Positions 37,976 to 48,729 of a DNA stretch of 64,000 nucleotides are shown one piece after another. Numbering within the stretch: the first letter of the stretch is position 1; each line of letters begins with the position of its first letter. This DNA is from Acaryochloris sp. CCMEE 5410 (lineage in GTDB: Bacteria; Cyanobacteriota; Cyanobacteriia; Thermosynechococcales; Thermosynechococcaceae). The notes under the pieces were generated by a model. The model saw only the letters and a list, made by a program, of their open reading frames with translations, searched no databases and was not told where the DNA came from. The position numbers and the translations under genes were made by a program. The stretch spans positions 1,116,001 to 1,180,000 of the forward strand of contig NZ_AFEJ02000002.1 of the NCBI RefSeq assembly GCF_000238775.2. The letters run 5' to 3'.

Positions 37976-38854
37976 TTAGGACGCTGGATTCCAGCAATAT
38001 TCAGAGGGCACACTCGACATCATCAGATGGGGAAAGGTATCAAACCAAACATCAGGGGAAAAGGGAAAGTCAGGATATCCTACCCGCAACAGGCAGAGAC
38101 CCTTGGCTGGGGCAGAATATTTCACCTGATCCCGCCGCTCCGCTTGCCACAGCTCCGTAAAGCTATCGGGAGAGCGTAATCCCCGTCCCACCTGAACCAA
38201 TAAGCCGACGAGCAGACGCATCATCCCGTACAGGAAACCGCTCGCCTGGACTTCAATCTGAATCAAAGGGCTACTGTCTTTCGCTTCGACTGTTGGCCGC
38301 TGCACACAAGTCGCTTCATGCACGTCTACCCAGGAGTGGGGACGACTGGAGCCAGCCCGGTGAAAGGCAGCCAGGTGATGACGACCAATCAGCGGGTCAA
38401 GAGCCGCCTGCATTCGCTGCACATCTAAGGGCTGATAATAATAATGCCAGCTATAGGGGCGCAAAAACAGATTGGGGCAAGGATCAGTATACAAAGTGTA
38501 CCGATATCGTCGCCAGGTTGCAGAAAAGCGAGCATGCCAGTCCGAAGGGACTAAGGCTGATCCACGAATCAAAATATCCTGGGGCAACCGAGCATTGAGA
38601 ACACTTGCCCACCGATGGGCTGGAATCGGAGACTCTACATCAAAATGGGCCACTTGGGCCGCTGCATGGACGCCCGAATCTGTCCTGCCTGCACCATGAA
38701 GGGTGACCGGATGCTGAACAATTTCCGCTAAGGTATCCTCGATATCCGCCTGCACACTCCGATGCTGAGGTTGCCGCTGCCAGCCATGAAAATGAGTGCC
38801 CAGGTACTGAATAACCAGGGCAACTCGTTGGGATGTTGGGGATGGCAATGGCAT
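37976..38854 (-). CDS. truA: tRNA pseudouridine synthase A
   Basis: 292 residues. It isomerises uridines 38-40 in tRNA anticodon arms. Catalytic Asp is in LHGAGRTDSGVHAAAQVAHF; other motifs are QYLGTHFHGWQRQPQHRSVQ and QASGFLYGMMRLLVGLLVQV. It lies within the ribosomal protein cluster between rplQ and rplM. Confidence 0.96.
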   Translation of the reverse strand: MPLPSPTSQRVALVIQYLGTHFHGWQRQPQHRSVQADIEDTLAEIVQHPVTLHGAGRTDSGVHAAAQVAHFDVESPIPAHRWASVLNARLPQDILIRGSALVPSDWHARFSATWRRYRYTLYTDPCPNLFLRPYSWHYYYQPLDVQRMQAALDPLIGRHHLAAFHRAGSSRPHSWVDVHEATCVQRPTVEAKDSSPLIQIEVQASGFLYGMMRLLVGLLVQVGRGLRSPDSFTELWQAERRDQVKYSAPAKGLCLLRVGYPDFPFSPDVWFDTFPHLMMSSVPSEYCWNPAS

Positions 38855-38873
38855 GACCGAGGCGGTTTAGTCC

Positions 38874-39224
38874 TTAAGTGAGTTCGATAATCGCCATTTC
38901 AGCATTATCACCGCGCCGACGGATCGTGCGAATGATGCGGGTGTAGCCACCGTTGCGATCGCCATAGCGGTCTGCCACCTGGTCAAACAGGGCATGAACC
39001 AACTGCTTGTCATAGATGTATCCCAAAGCCTGACGACGAGAGGCCAATGACCCATCCTTAGCTAAGGTGATCATTTTTTCAACTTGAGACCGTACGGCTT
39101 TGGCCCGCGCCTTAGTGGTCGTCACTCGACCATGGCGAATCAGCTGAGTAGACAAGGATCTGAGGAGAGCCTTACGCTGGTCGGCAGGTTTGCCTAACTT
39201 ATGAACTCGACAACGATGACGCAT
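38874..39224 (-). CDS. rplQ: Ribosomal protein bL17
   Basis: 116 residues, starting [20 protein letters not shown] and ending with [20 protein letters not shown], both diagnostic. It starts 11 bp after the rpoA stop. Confidence 0.98.
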   Translation of the reverse strand: MRHRCRVHKLGKPADQRKALLRSLSTQLIRHGRVTTTKARAKAVRSQVEKMITLAKDGSLASRRQALGYIYDKQLVHALFDQVADRYGDRNGGYTRIIRTIRRRGDNAEMAIIELT

Positions 39225-39235
39225 GGAAATTAACC

Positions 39236-40177
39236 TTAACTTTTCGATTTTTCAGTCGGCATAGTAATACCAAGATGATCTTGGAGCGCTGCGATCACTT
39301 CATCCGCAGACTTGGCTCCAAAATTCTTGATTTCGAGGAGATCTTCTTGGGAATATTCCAGAAGATCCGCAACGCTATTGATTTGAGCCCGTTTGAGGCA
39401 GTTATAAGCCCGGACAGAGAGGTTTAGACCTTCAATGGGGATTTGATTGGTCTCGTCCTCTTCTTCCAGTTCAATATCCTCAACCACGTTAAAGGTGGCA
39501 TCTTTGAGAGGGTTGAACAGATCAACCAAAATGGTAGCAGCCTGGCTTAAGGATTCCTGAGGCGTCAGATTGCCATTGGTCCAGATATCCAGAATCAGGC
39601 GATCCTTTTCTAAGGCACCACCGACTCGAGCGTCTTCTACTTCGTAGTTGACCCGTCGGACGGGCATATAAATCGCATCAATCTCTAAAAAGTCGAGGGC
39701 TGCGGCTTCATCTCGGTTTTTACCGACCGCATGGTATCCCTTACCCTGCTCGATTCTAAACTCCATCTCTAGGGTGGCATCCGAAGACAGAGTGGCGACG
39801 TACTGGGTTGGATTTACAATCTCAACTTCAGTGGGTAATTCAAAGTCATCGGTCGTGACCGTCGCTGGACCTTGGACAAATAAGCGACCAATCTGCGGAT
39901 CGTTGGTATGGCTTCTCAAGACAACCTGCTTCATATTCAGCAGAATGTCGAGAACATCCTCACGAACCCCAGGAATGGTAGCAAATTCATGGTTCACACC
40001 AGCAATACGAACAGCCGTGACCGCAGTTCCTCTCAGATTTGCAAGTAAAACGCGTCTAAGAGCATTTCCAACTGTCGTGCCTTGCCCCCGATCTAAGGGC
40101 TCCAGAATAAACCTGCTATACTGGCTAAAATCCTCTTCAACTGTAGTTTCAAGACATTCAACCTGAAATTGCGCCAC
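39236..40177 (-). CDS. rpoA: RNA polymerase alpha subunit
   Basis: 313 residues. The N-terminal dimerisation domain has [20 protein letters not shown] and the C-terminal domain has [20 protein letters not shown] then [15 protein letters not shown], the contact surface for UP elements. About 230 bp separate it from rpsK, which is longer than other gaps in the cluster and may hold an extra promoter. Confidence 0.98.
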   Translation of the reverse strand: MAQFQVECLETTVEEDFSQYSRFILEPLDRGQGTTVGNALRRVLLANLRGTAVTAVRIAGVNHEFATIPGVREDVLDILLNMKQVVLRSHTNDPQIGRLFVQGPATVTTDDFELPTEVEIVNPTQYVATLSSDATLEMEFRIEQGKGYHAVGKNRDEAAALDFLEIDAIYMPVRRVNYEVEDARVGGALEKDRLILDIWTNGNLTPQESLSQAATILVDLFNPLKDATFNVVEDIELEEEDETNQIPIEGLNLSVRAYNCLKRAQINSVADLLEYSQEDLLEIKNFGAKSADEVIAALQDHLGITMPTEKSKS

Positions 40178-40407
40178 GAAAATCCCTCCCTTGTTGCTGT
40201 GCTCGAAATGTAGGTCGGTTCTTTGGAACCTGTGGAGTGAGAAAAAAGGTTTTAAAAGTTAGCTTTAGCTTGAGGTCTGCAAAAGCAAAGTTTTTAACTT
40301 CGTTGATGGATGAGGTATGCCATCAAATTCCAGGAGTTTCCATCAGCGCATGACTTGCTTTAACCCAGCAGAATGCTGCTAGCCAGCCAGCCTGATGAAT
40401 CTTCGCC

Positions 40408-40800
40408 CTAGACGCGACGTCGTTTTGGAGGACGACAACCGTTGTGAGGAATGGGGGTAACATCTCGGATTAAAGTGATTTCAAGTCCTGCACCTTGAAG
40501 CGCACGAATCGCTGTCTCACGACCGGCCCCCGGGCCACTCACCATCACTTCGATTTGGCGCATGCCTTGATCCATGGCCCGACGAGCTGCGCTTTCTGAA
40601 GCAGTTTGAGCGGCAAAGGGAGTCCCTTTTTTAGCGCCTTTGAAACCGCTTGAGCCTGCAGAGGCCCAGGATACGACATCACCACTGGCATCGCTAATGG
40701 TGACAATTGTGTTATTGAATGTGGACTGGATGTGAGCCACCCCATTGGGGACATGCTTTTTTTGCTTCCGTCCACCGGAGCGTTTAGATTGTGGAGCCAT
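40408..40800 (-). CDS. rpsK: Ribosomal protein uS11
   Basis: 130 residues; [20 protein letters not shown] near the start and [16 protein letters not shown] at the end are diagnostic of S11. Confidence 0.98.
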   Translation of the reverse strand: MAPQSKRSGGRKQKKHVPNGVAHIQSTFNNTIVTISDASGDVVSWASAGSSGFKGAKKGTPFAAQTASESAARRAMDQGMRQIEVMVSGPGAGRETAIRALQGAGLEITLIRDVTPIPHNGCRPPKRRRV

Positions 40801-40859
40801 ACCTGATATTCTTTTGAACCAACTAAATCAGCGATAAAAAACAGAAGAATTTGAAAGGG

Positions 40860-41240
40860 TTACTTCTTGCTGGGAGCCTTCTTCTTACCAGCCACCGTCC
40901 GCTTAGCACTCCGCCTTGTTCGACTATTTGTCCGAGTCCGCTGGCCTCGAACGGGTAAGCCAGCCCGATGACGACGTCCTCGATAGGAACCAATATCCAT
41001 CAGTCTCTTGACATTCATGGATTCCCATCGGCGTAAGTCACCCTCTACCTGATAGCCAGCCACAGCATTACGAAGAGCAGCGACATCCTGATCGCCCAAT
41101 TCTCTCACTCGGGTATCAGGGTTAACGCCCGTCGCTGCCAAGATCTCTTGGGATCTGGTCAAGCCAATTCCATATATATAGGTCAGACCAATCTCGATCC
41201 GCTTATCGCGGGGCAGGTCTACTCCGGCAATCCGTGCCAC
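40860..41240 (-). CDS. rpsM: Ribosomal protein uS13
   Basis: 126 residues. Starts [20 protein letters not shown] and ends in the basic tail [20 protein letters not shown] followed by Lys-rich residues. Confidence 0.98.
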   Translation of the reverse strand: MARIAGVDLPRDKRIEIGLTYIYGIGLTRSQEILAATGVNPDTRVRELGDQDVAALRNAVAGYQVEGDLRRWESMNVKRLMDIGSYRGRRHRAGLPVRGQRTRTNSRTRRSAKRTVAGKKKAPSKK

Positions 41241-41329
41241 TCTTTTATTACTCCCTAGGCTGTTTAATCAAAAATTTGTGTGGTTGCTAACGCGATGGGT
41301 TTAGAGACCAATCGGTTGATAGAAGATGG

Positions 41330-41443
41330 TTAACCTTGGCGTTGTTTATGCTTGGGGTTAGAACAAATCACCATCACGCGACCTCGCCGACGAATGACTC
41401 GGCATTTGTCACACATTCTCCGAACGGATGAACGAACTTTCAT
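41330..41443 (-). CDS. rpmJ: Ribosomal protein bL36
   Basis: 37 residues, [20 protein letters not shown] and then [17 protein letters not shown]. Cysteines and His form the C-C-C-H zinc site (C11, C14, C27, H32). It is the first gene of this cluster. In many cyanobacteria infA, adk and secY lie directly upstream, but here non-coding DNA and the divergent metH follow. Confidence 0.97.
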   Translation of the reverse strand: MKVRSSVRRMCDKCRVIRRRGRVMVICSNPKHKQRQG

Positions 41444-41790
41444 ACTAGATTAGAGGACTACAAAACTATTACCATATCACTTCTATTGAAGTCCTACAAG
41501 CTTAATTTAGAGAAACTTGAATAGATGGGATCACGGCTCTGCCGGCATCCTGTGTAAAGCCCCGACAGTCATAACTTATAGCCGATTCAATATATTAGAC
41601 TGAGTATAAAAATAATTTAGTCAGGCTCCTTATATTATCGGTCTTTCGGGGCAAATTTACAGGATTTTCCAGGGCAACTCCCCAAAAAATCTGGCTAAAT
41701 GGATTTAAAGTGTATATCTAACCGCCATATGTATTGCGTCAGAAAACCGCAGCACAGCGGGAAACAGTAGTTTCTAACTTTATCTGGATC
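41444..41790. other. Divergent intergenic region between rpmJ and metH
   Basis: About 350 bp that should carry the promoter of the ribosomal cluster (minus) and of metH (plus). I looked for a cobalamin or SAM riboswitch and did not recognise one. Confidence 0.4.
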
Positions 41791-44700
41791 ATGAAGAGTG
41801 TTTTCCTCGATCGGCTCCATAGTCCCGAACGCCCTGTCATTGTTTTTGACGGTGCCATGGGAACCTCTCTACAGATGCAAAATCTGACAGCAGAAGATTT
41901 TGGTGGTCCAGAGTATGAAGGGTGTAATGAATACCTAATCCAGACGAAACCAGATGCTGTAGCTACGGTTCATCGCAACTTCTTGAAGGCCGGGGCAGAC
42001 GTTATCGAGACAGATACCTTTGGGGCGACTTCGATTGTCTTGGCTGAATATGATTTAGCAGATCGCGCCTATGAATTGAATAAAGCTGCTGCTGAACTTG
42101 CCAAGCAGGTCACTGCTGAATTCTCAACTCCTGAAAAACCTCGGTTTGTAGCTGGCTCGATGGGTCCAGGTACAAAGCTTCCCACACTCGGACATATTGA
42201 TTTCGATACGCTGAAGGCGGCTTATGTCGAGCAAGCTAAAGGACTGTTCGACGGAGGTGCCGATCTCCTTTTGGTCGAGACCTGCCAGGATGTCTTACAA
42301 ATCAAGGCAGCTTTGAACGCGATTGAAGTCGTCTTTGCCGAAAAAGGGGCCAGACTCCCCTTAATGGTGTCTGTGACGGTGGAAAATTTCGGCACCATGC
42401 TGGTGGGATCTGAGATTGGTGCAGCACTGACTGTTCTGGAACCCTATCCCATCGATATTCTGGGGCTAAACTGTGCCACTGGCCCCGATTTGATGAAGGA
42501 GCATATCAAATATTTATCCGAGCAATCGCCGTTTATTGTCTCCTGTATTCCCAATGCTGGGTTACCTGAAAATGTGGGGGGGCAAGCCCATTACCGCTTA
42601 ACGCCAATGGAGCTGCGGATGGCGTTAATGCATTTTATTGAAGACTTAGGAGTTCAGGTGATTGGGGGGTGCTGTGGCACTCGCCCGGACCATATTCAAC
42701 AGCTAGCGGAGATGTCCCAGGATCTCAAACCTAAGTCACGAGAGATTGGCTCACGGCAAAGTTTACCGCCCTATGCCCCATTGCCCTTTGTGCCTGCGGC
42801 AGCCTCAATTATGACAACCCAGTCCTACGATCAGGACAATTCCTTTTTGATTGTGGGGGAACGGCTGAATGCCAGTGGGTCTAAAAAATGTCGCGAAACC
42901 CTGAATGCAGAAGATTGGGATGGGTTGGTATCCTTGGCGCGATCGCAAGTCAAAGAGGGTGCCCACGTCCTCGATGTCAATGTGGACTACGTGGGTCGCG
43001 ATGGCGAGCGGGATATGCGAGAACTGGCCTCCCGCCTCGTGAATACCGTCTCACTGCCCCTGATGCTCGACTCCACCGAGTGGACGAAGATGGAGGCGGG
43101 CCTAAAAGTGGCCGGGGGGAAATGCATCCTTAACTCCACGAACTATGAAGATGGGGAAGAACGGTTCTACAAGGTTTTAGAGCTGGCCAAAACCTATGGT
43201 GCTGGCGTGGTGGTGGGCACCATCGACGAAGATGGTATGGCTCGAACGGCAGAGAAAAAGTTTGAAATTGCCAAGCGGGCCTATGATGACGCCATTAACT
43301 ATGGCATCCCTGCCTATGAAATCTTTTTTGATCCACTAGCCTTACCCGCCTCGACGGGGATTGAAGAGGATCGAAACAATGCCAATGCCACCATCAATGC
43401 CATTCGGCAGATTCGAGATGAGCTGCCGGGTTGTCATATTATCTTGGGCGTCTCCAATGTTTCCTTTGGCTTAAATCCGGCAGCCCGCGTCACCCTCAAC
43501 TCAGTGTTTCTGCATGAAGCGATGGCGGTGGGGATGGATGCAGCGATTGTCAGTGCCAGTAAGATTCTGCCCCTGGCCAAAATTGAGGAGGAGCATAAAG
43601 CGGTCTGTTTAGATCTGATCTATGACCGCCGCCAGTTTGATGGGGAGGTTTGTACCTATGACCCCCTGACCAAGCTGACGACGCTGTTTGAAGGCAAGAC
43701 GACGAAGCGCGATCGCAGTGTCGATACCTCTCTTCCCGTAGAAGAACGCCTCAAAAACCACATCATTGATGGGGAGCGCATTGGTTTAGAAGAACAGCTT
43801 GATATTGCCCTTAAGGACCACGCACCCTTGGCCATCATCAATACCTTCCTATTGGATGGCATGAAAGTGGTGGGGGAACTGTTCGGCTCAGGGCAAATGC
43901 AGCTTCCCTTTGTGTTGCAGTCTGCCCAAACCATGAAAGCGGCAGTCGCCTATCTGGAACCGATGATGGATAAGGAAGAAGCCGACGATAGTGGCAAAGG
44001 CACCGTTGTCATTGCCACCGTCAAAGGTGATGTCCATGATATTGGCAAAAACCTAGTGGACATTATCCTGTCCAATAACGGCTATCAGGTAATCAATCTG
44101 GGTATCAAGCAGCCCGTGGATACGATTATTGCCGCCTATCGAGAGCATAATGCTGACTGCATTGCCATGAGTGGATTGCTGGTGAAGTCCACCGCCTTTA
44201 TGAAGGACAATCTGGAAACCTTTAACCAAGAAGGCATCACTGTTCCCGTGATTCTGGGAGGTGCTGCCCTCACGCCCAAGTTTGTCAATCAAGACTGCCA
44301 AAACACCTACAACGGCCAAGTGATTTACGGCAAAGACGCCTTTGCCGACCTGCACTTTATGGATAAACTGATGCCCGCCAAAACCGACGGGCAATGGGAT
44401 AACCTCAAAGGCTTCTTAAATGAGCAGGCTCAGGCTTCTGAGTCAGTCTCGATAAATGGCTCTCAGCCCCAGGAGAACGAAGCAGAAGCTACCACTGCAA
44501 CAACGCCTGTGGATACCCGACGTTCAGAAGCGGTGGATATCGATATCGATCGGCCTACCCCACCCTTCTGGGGAACCACCATCTTGCAGCCCGAAGATCT
44601 GCCTTTTGATGAACTCTTCTGGCATTTAGATCTGCAAGCCCTAATTGCTGGACAATGGCAATTCCGCAAGCCCAAGGATCAGTCCCGAGAAGACTACGAT

Positions 44701-45387
44701 GCTTTCCTAGATCAGAAGGTCTACCCCATCTTGAACCAGTGGAAACAGCGCATCGTTGCCGAAAAGCTGCTGCATCCCCAGGCAATTTATGGTTACTTCC
44801 CCTGCTTAGCCGAAGAGAACTCCCTCCACATTTATGATCCAACAGTGGCGGAGAACCCTGGCGATACCTTACCTGAACCCGTCACCACCTTTACCTTCCC
44901 TCGTCAGAAGTCCATGCGGCGGCTGTGTATTGCCGACTTCTTTTTGCCTAAGGATAAAGGCATCGCTGAAAAGAGGTTTGACGTTTTTCCCATGCAGGCG
45001 GTCACAGTGGGAGACATTGCCACGGAGTTTGCTCAAAAGCTCTTCGCAGGTGACGAATACACTGAATATCTCTACTTCCACGGTTTAGCCGTCCAAACGG
45101 CGGAGGCCATCGCGGAATGGACTCATGCTCGCATTCGGCGGGAGTTGGGTTATAGCGAGAGTGAGCCGGACAATATCCGAGATATGCTGGCCCAGCGATA
45201 TCAAGGCTCTCGGTACAGTTTTGGCTATCCGGCTTGTCCAAATATGCAAGATCAGTACAAGCAGCTTGACCTGCTGCAAACGGACCGGATTAAGTTGCAT
45301 ATGGATGAAAGTGAACAGCTCTATCCTGAGCAATCCACCACGGCGATTATGGTTTATCACCCCGTCGCTAAATACTTCAGCGCTTAA
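41791..45387 (+). CDS. metH: Cobalamin-dependent methionine synthase
   Basis: About 1198 residues from ATG at 41791 ([11 protein letters not shown]); the frame opens with TTG at 41734. Four modules: homocysteine-binding barrel with zinc Cys in LGLNCATGP and [12 protein letters not shown]; pterin-binding barrel (about 350-630, [20 protein letters not shown]); cobalamin-binding cap and Rossmann domain with the base-off His in [11 protein letters not shown] (about His 749) and MSGLLVKS; and the C-terminal SAM-dependent reactivation domain (about 910-1198). An acidic Ser/Thr/Glu-rich linker of about 45 residues joins the last two. All catalytic parts are present. Confidence 0.97.
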   Translation: MKSVFLDRLHSPERPVIVFDGAMGTSLQMQNLTAEDFGGPEYEGCNEYLIQTKPDAVATVHRNFLKAGADVIETDTFGATSIVLAEYDLADRAYELNKAAAELAKQVTAEFSTPEKPRFVAGSMGPGTKLPTLGHIDFDTLKAAYVEQAKGLFDGGADLLLVETCQDVLQIKAALNAIEVVFAEKGARLPLMVSVTVENFGTMLVGSEIGAALTVLEPYPIDILGLNCATGPDLMKEHIKYLSEQSPFIVSCIPNAGLPENVGGQAHYRLTPMELRMALMHFIEDLGVQVIGGCCGTRPDHIQQLAEMSQDLKPKSREIGSRQSLPPYAPLPFVPAAASIMTTQSYDQDNSFLIVGERLNASGSKKCRETLNAEDWDGLVSLARSQVKEGAHVLDVNVDYVGRDGERDMRELASRLVNTVSLPLMLDSTEWTKMEAGLKVAGGKCILNSTNYEDGEERFYKVLELAKTYGAGVVVGTIDEDGMARTAEKKFEIAKRAYDDAINYGIPAYEIFFDPLALPASTGIEEDRNNANATINAIRQIRDELPGCHIILGVSNVSFGLNPAARVTLNSVFLHEAMAVGMDAAIVSASKILPLAKIEEEHKAVCLDLIYDRRQFDGEVCTYDPLTKLTTLFEGKTTKRDRSVDTSLPVEERLKNHIIDGERIGLEEQLDIALKDHAPLAIINTFLLDGMKVVGELFGSGQMQLPFVLQSAQTMKAAVAYLEPMMDKEEADDSGKGTVVIATVKGDVHDIGKNLVDIILSNNGYQVINLGIKQPVDTIIAAYREHNADCIAMSGLLVKSTAFMKDNLETFNQEGITVPVILGGAALTPKFVNQDCQNTYNGQVIYGKDAFADLHFMDKLMPAKTDGQWDNLKGFLNEQAQASESVSINGSQPQENEAEATTATTPVDTRRSEAVDIDIDRPTPPFWGTTILQPEDLPFDELFWHLDLQALIAGQWQFRKPKDQSREDYDAFLDQKVYPILNQWKQRIVAEKLLHPQAIYGYFPCLAEENSLHIYDPTVAENPGDTLPEPVTTFTFPRQKSMRRLCIADFFLPKDKGIAEKRFDVFPMQAVTVGDIATEFAQKLFAGDEYTEYLYFHGLAVQTAEAIAEWTHARIRRELGYSESEPDNIRDMLAQRYQGSRYSFGYPACPNMQDQYKQLDLLQTDRIKLHMDESEQLYPEQSTTAIMVYHPVAKYFSA

Positions 45388-45482
45388 TCTAGAACAAACG
45401 TCAAAAATCGACAGATCCAAGCTTCAATACACCGAAGAGAATAAGTTATAACATATGTATGACTTAATGAGCGTGTATTGAT

Positions 45483-45707
45483 ATGACGACGCTGAAAATT
45501 CGCAAAGTTGGTAATTCCCTAGGGGCAACATTCCCGAAAGAGGTATTGCAGAAACTAAAACTTCAGGAAGGCGATACTGTATACGTTACTGAAACCCCCG
45601 ATGGTGTTCAATTGACACCCTATGATCCAAATTTCGATCAGGCCATGGAGGCTTATCGAAAAGTCAGCAACAAATATAGGAATGCCTTACGGCAACTCGC
45701 AGAGTAA
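45483..45707 (+). CDS. AbrB/MazE-type antitoxin
   Basis: 74 residues with a swapped-hairpin DNA-binding domain (TLKIRKVGNSLGATFPKEVL followed by LKLQEGDTVYVTE). The C-terminal helix (ALRQLAE end) should block the toxin. It is followed 38 bp later by a Doc-type gene on the same strand, so it is its antitoxin. AbrB-Doc pairs are known alongside the classical Phd-Doc. Confidence 0.88.
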   Translation: MTTLKIRKVGNSLGATFPKEVLQKLKLQEGDTVYVTETPDGVQLTPYDPNFDQAMEAYRKVSNKYRNALRQLAE

Positions 45708-45745
45708 GCCAGTCTGTTTCCAAAATCCTGATCAAGTTTGGCATT

Positions 45746-46135
45746 GTGGATGACCTATTTTGGCTGGACGAAAGAATTATTCGAGTGATCCATGAGGATC
45801 AGCTGAGCCAGCATGGTGGAAGTTCTGGTATCCGAGATGAGAATTTGCTGTTGGCCAGTCTGGCTCGACCTCAAAACTTATATACCTACGGCAACACGGT
45901 CACTCTATTTGATTTGGCCACAGCCTATGGTTTTGGTCTGATTAAAAATCACCCGTTTGTCGATGGCAATAAACGAACTGCTTTCTTAGCAATGGCGATC
46001 TTTCTTGAAGTAAATGGTTATTCTCTGGAGGTTTCAGAAACAGAAGTGGTTGTCAAAATGGAAGGGCTAGCAACGGATCTAGAGACTCAAAAGACTATCT
46101 CAAAATGGCTTAGGGAGAATTCTCTAACGCAGTAG
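45746..46135 (+). CDS. Doc-type Fic toxin (death-on-curing)
   Basis: 129 residues, starting at GTG. The Fic motif HPFVDGNKRTAFLAMAIFLE is complete for Doc proteins, which phosphorylate EF-Tu and so arrest translation. Segment SQHGGSSGIRDENLLLASLA is also typical of Doc. Its partner is the AbrB-type antitoxin upstream. Confidence 0.9.
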   Translation: MDDLFWLDERIIRVIHEDQLSQHGGSSGIRDENLLLASLARPQNLYTYGNTVTLFDLATAYGFGLIKNHPFVDGNKRTAFLAMAIFLEVNGYSLEVSETEVVVKMEGLATDLETQKTISKWLRENSLTQ

Positions 46136-46159
46136 CTGAAACGAATCATTTTTCGCCTG

Positions 46160-46400
46160 CCTAAGAGGCTATACTTCTAAGATTTTGACCTGGCTCAAAG
46201 GCCAAAGTCTACATAAAGCATCACTGAGGCTTTCGTGAGTTTCCAAGGGGACTACAAGCTCTGGGAATCTTTCGTTTCACCATAGTGAAATCGTACCGAT
46301 CAATACTTGTTCTAAGTCCACCAGAAAGGTATTCCAGAAAAAGTTATTCAAAGTGATGTGCTGGCTAGCAGGCAAGGTTTTTACAGTACGTTCTGCTGTT
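46160..46400 (-). pseudogene. Decayed Uma2 N-terminal region
   Basis: Read on the minus strand, the segments KTLPASQHITLNNFFWNTF, PELVVPLETHESLSDAL and LWPLSQ align by eye with KTLPAEQRLTLNNIDWKTY, LELMVPLEAHENPSDVI and LAFESGQ of the intact Uma2 at 48730-49389. There is an in-frame stop in the middle and no C-terminal half. It is a decayed paralogue lying near the intact copy. Confidence 0.72.
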
Positions 46401-46455
46401 GTGTCAATTTTTGATTTACTCTAGCCTAGCGATAAGGTCTATCAAGGAATAAGGT

Positions 46456-46750
46456 TTGACTGAGTTAGAGGAAGCAGCCTGGTTTTATCATGACTGGTCT
46501 GCAGGGGATTTACCTTGGGACCAAGGCAAGCAGATGAGCTTCGATCAATTTCATTCGAAGTACATTTTGCATGACTCTATCTGGCTTGGACTGTTTTATG
46601 ACATTGCATTTGAACAAACTTTATCCCTAGCCATTCATTGGGATGCCATCTGGATTCCTGATGAGATTTACCAAAGTTCAAACACAGTCAGTGATTGGCC
46701 TTATTTATTCATTCGCATCGAACAAGCTCATTCAGTCACAACAGATAATT
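46456..46750 (+). pseudogene. N-terminal piece of a gene split by an IS5/IS1182-type element
   Basis: 98 codons from a TTG with a good ribosome site (AAGGAATAAGG), reading TELEEAAWFYHDWSAGDLPW and ending at the insertion. The C-terminal piece is at 48453-48625. Joining them across one AATT copy restores the frame as TTDN-YGDLKD for a protein of about 155 residues. Family not recognised. Confidence 0.75.
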
Positions 46751-48448
46751 AGGGTTTGCTGAAAAAGTAAATTGAGCTAATTCCTGGCATCAAATCGTAC
46801 AATCAACCCAGTTGTGACGGCCAGGGCCATATTCCTTCACTGGCCCTAGAAAAGCCCCAAGGCAGCCCTGGCAGCTCCATAACGCTTTCCAACACCAGCA
46901 ATCCCACCCAAAAATGAATGATAAAAGGTGGCGGAGCCACCGCTCTAGATTCATCACCAAGAACGTGATAGCAATCGCACTAGCAGCCGTATCCGCTAAC
47001 TTCGCCATCACTCGATTCAAGCCAAATCTTCGCTTGGCCTGCCCAAACTTGCCCTCAATTTGGACTCTCACCTTTTCGTCCTCCCGTGCTTGTTGCTTGA
47101 GTTGGCCCTGCACCTGGGGGTCTTGTTGAGGTCTTCCTAACGGTGGTCCACTCAATCGGATACCTCGAGCTTTACACCATCGTCGATTAGCTCGGGTTCG
47201 ATAGATTTGGTCGGCATGGACTGAGAGAGGATAATGGCCAAAGCGACGATGAAAAGCTTCCACTTGATATTGAAGATGCTGGGATTCATTGAACGCATCC
47301 CAGCTTAAACGTTCCAGAAACACACATCCGTTGACACAACTGAGGGATAGCTTGGCCCCAAACTCAACAGGTACTCCAGCTTTGCCTCGGACCATCGGTC
47401 GGACATGAGGCTGAGTGAGGCTGACAATACGGTCATCTACTCGACGCACGTGCTGTTGATACATCCACTCTTGCTGTCGAAAGACTTCATGAATCACCAG
47501 CAACAGACGGTACTGTCGCCGGGACAGTCGGGACAGAGACGCTCCTAAAGCTATCAATCCATCAATGTGGGCTAGATTCCGACGCACATAGCCCAACTGC
47601 TGACGAATCCCTTTACGAATCAGCTTGCGACTCGGTTGACGTTTCTTGGCAATGGCCAGATAAGCTTTGCGGGCCTTTTGGCGGTAGGTGCGAGGTTTGC
47701 CCTTGAGAGACAGCATGACTTGAGCATATAAAGCATCAAGGATGGCTTCACTCGCTTTGCGGGCATCATTGAGCAGATCTAAGTCTGTCGGATAGCGAAT
47801 ATCGGCTGGCGCACAGGTCGCGTCTATCAACAATTGGCCCTGGTTGGGAGGGGCAGGAGGCTCATCTTCGTCATCTTCAGGAGAAGGAGATGACTCAGGG
47901 GACATCACAACAGGAGAACCCTCAGATGCGAGCACTGATTCCACGACTGCGTCGTTGACTTGAGTCAGTAGCTCTAGATTCAACCGTTGGCGAAAGTGAA
48001 CCAGCATGGAGGCATCAAACGGAGCACTCTCTCGATATTCACTAAAACCCAGAAAGTACTGCAAGTAGGGGTTCTCTCGAATCTGTTCTACGGTCTCTGC
48101 ATCGGATACACCCAGTTTCTCTTTGATGATTAAGGTCCCTAAGGCCACACGAAAGGGTTTGGCAGGTGCCCCCATGGTCTGACTGAATTGCTCTGCATAC
48201 TCTGACTCAAAGCTCTCCCAAGGAATCAGCTCGGCGAGTTTGACCCAGCGATTCTCTTCTGATAGTTTGCCTCCGAAGGGCAAGTAGAAGTTCTTAAAGG
48301 ACAGTTGACCGGGGGATGGGCGACGATACATTGGGGTGCATGTGCAAAGGTTTTGAGTATTTTGAACGATTTTCCTTGCACTTCTCAAGGGCGCTCAACA
48401 CTTGGATACACTGCAAATATTCAACCTTAGACTTTCGAAGCAAGCCCT
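46751..48448 (-). mobile_element. IS5/IS1182-type insertion sequence
   Basis: 1698 bp. Imperfect terminal inverted repeats, AGGGTTTGCTGAAAAAGT on the left and AGGGCTTGCTTCGAAAGT on the right. The 4-bp duplication AATT lies at 46747-46750 and 48449-48452. It carries one intact transposase gene. Removal of the element restores a host gene, so insertion is recent. Confidence 0.88.
46790..48331 (-). CDS. IS5/IS1182-type transposase
   Basis: 513 residues from the ATG at 48331 (MYRRPSPGQLSFKNFYLPFG); the frame runs to 48388. It has the DUF772 N-terminal domain (MGAPAKPFRVALGTLIIKEK and ETVEQIRENPYLQYFLGF) and a DDE catalytic core: Asp in LLIDATCAPADIRYP, Asp in YPLSVHADQIYRT, and Glu in KVRVQIEGKFGQAKRRFGL. 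No frame damage; likely active. Confidence 0.88.
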   Translation of the reverse strand: MYRRPSPGQLSFKNFYLPFGGKLSEENRWVKLAELIPWESFESEYAEQFSQTMGAPAKPFRVALGTLIIKEKLGVSDAETVEQIRENPYLQYFLGFSEYRESAPFDASMLVHFRQRLNLELLTQVNDAVVESVLASEGSPVVMSPESSPSPEDDEDEPPAPPNQGQLLIDATCAPADIRYPTDLDLLNDARKASEAILDALYAQVMLSLKGKPRTYRQKARKAYLAIAKKRQPSRKLIRKGIRQQLGYVRRNLAHIDGLIALGASLSRLSRRQYRLLLVIHEVFRQQEWMYQQHVRRVDDRIVSLTQPHVRPMVRGKAGVPVEFGAKLSLSCVNGCVFLERLSWDAFNESQHLQYQVEAFHRRFGHYPLSVHADQIYRTRANRRWCKARGIRLSGPPLGRPQQDPQVQGQLKQQAREDEKVRVQIEGKFGQAKRRFGLNRVMAKLADTAASAIAITFLVMNLERWLRHLLSFIFGWDCWCWKALWSCQGCLGAFLGPVKEYGPGRHNWVDCTI

Positions 48449-48452
48449 AATT

Positions 48453-48625
48453 ATGGCGATTTGAAAGATATGCAAAGGTCCATCTTCACATCTGAAAACA
48501 TTGTGATTTCTGATCAGAATTTGCTAGCCATTGATGATGTTTATGGTGGAAAGCTCAGTATCACCTATAAAGGACCTGTGACTTTTCTGGCAATCGACCC
48601 AGCCAAAAGAGTTGTATCGATTTAG
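48453..48625 (+). pseudogene. C-terminal piece of the split gene
   Basis: 57 codons reading GDLKDMQRSIFTSENIVISD and ending KGPVTFLAIDPAKRVVSI. It follows the right AATT duplication. The product is not recognisable on its own and has no start codon of its own. It belongs with 46456-46750. Confidence 0.72.
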
Positions 48626-48729
48626 CGCCACCTCGCTTTTATCGTTTATTCAACAATTCTTTTAGTACCAAGGGTTGAAAAGACTTCCCCTCAAACTTTT
48701 CAGACGGTGTAAGAAAATCACTGAGATCA

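Noticed and set aside
41444-41790. Possible cobalamin or SAM riboswitch upstream of metH
   Set aside because: No B12 box or characteristic helices recognised by eye; a covariance-model search would decide.
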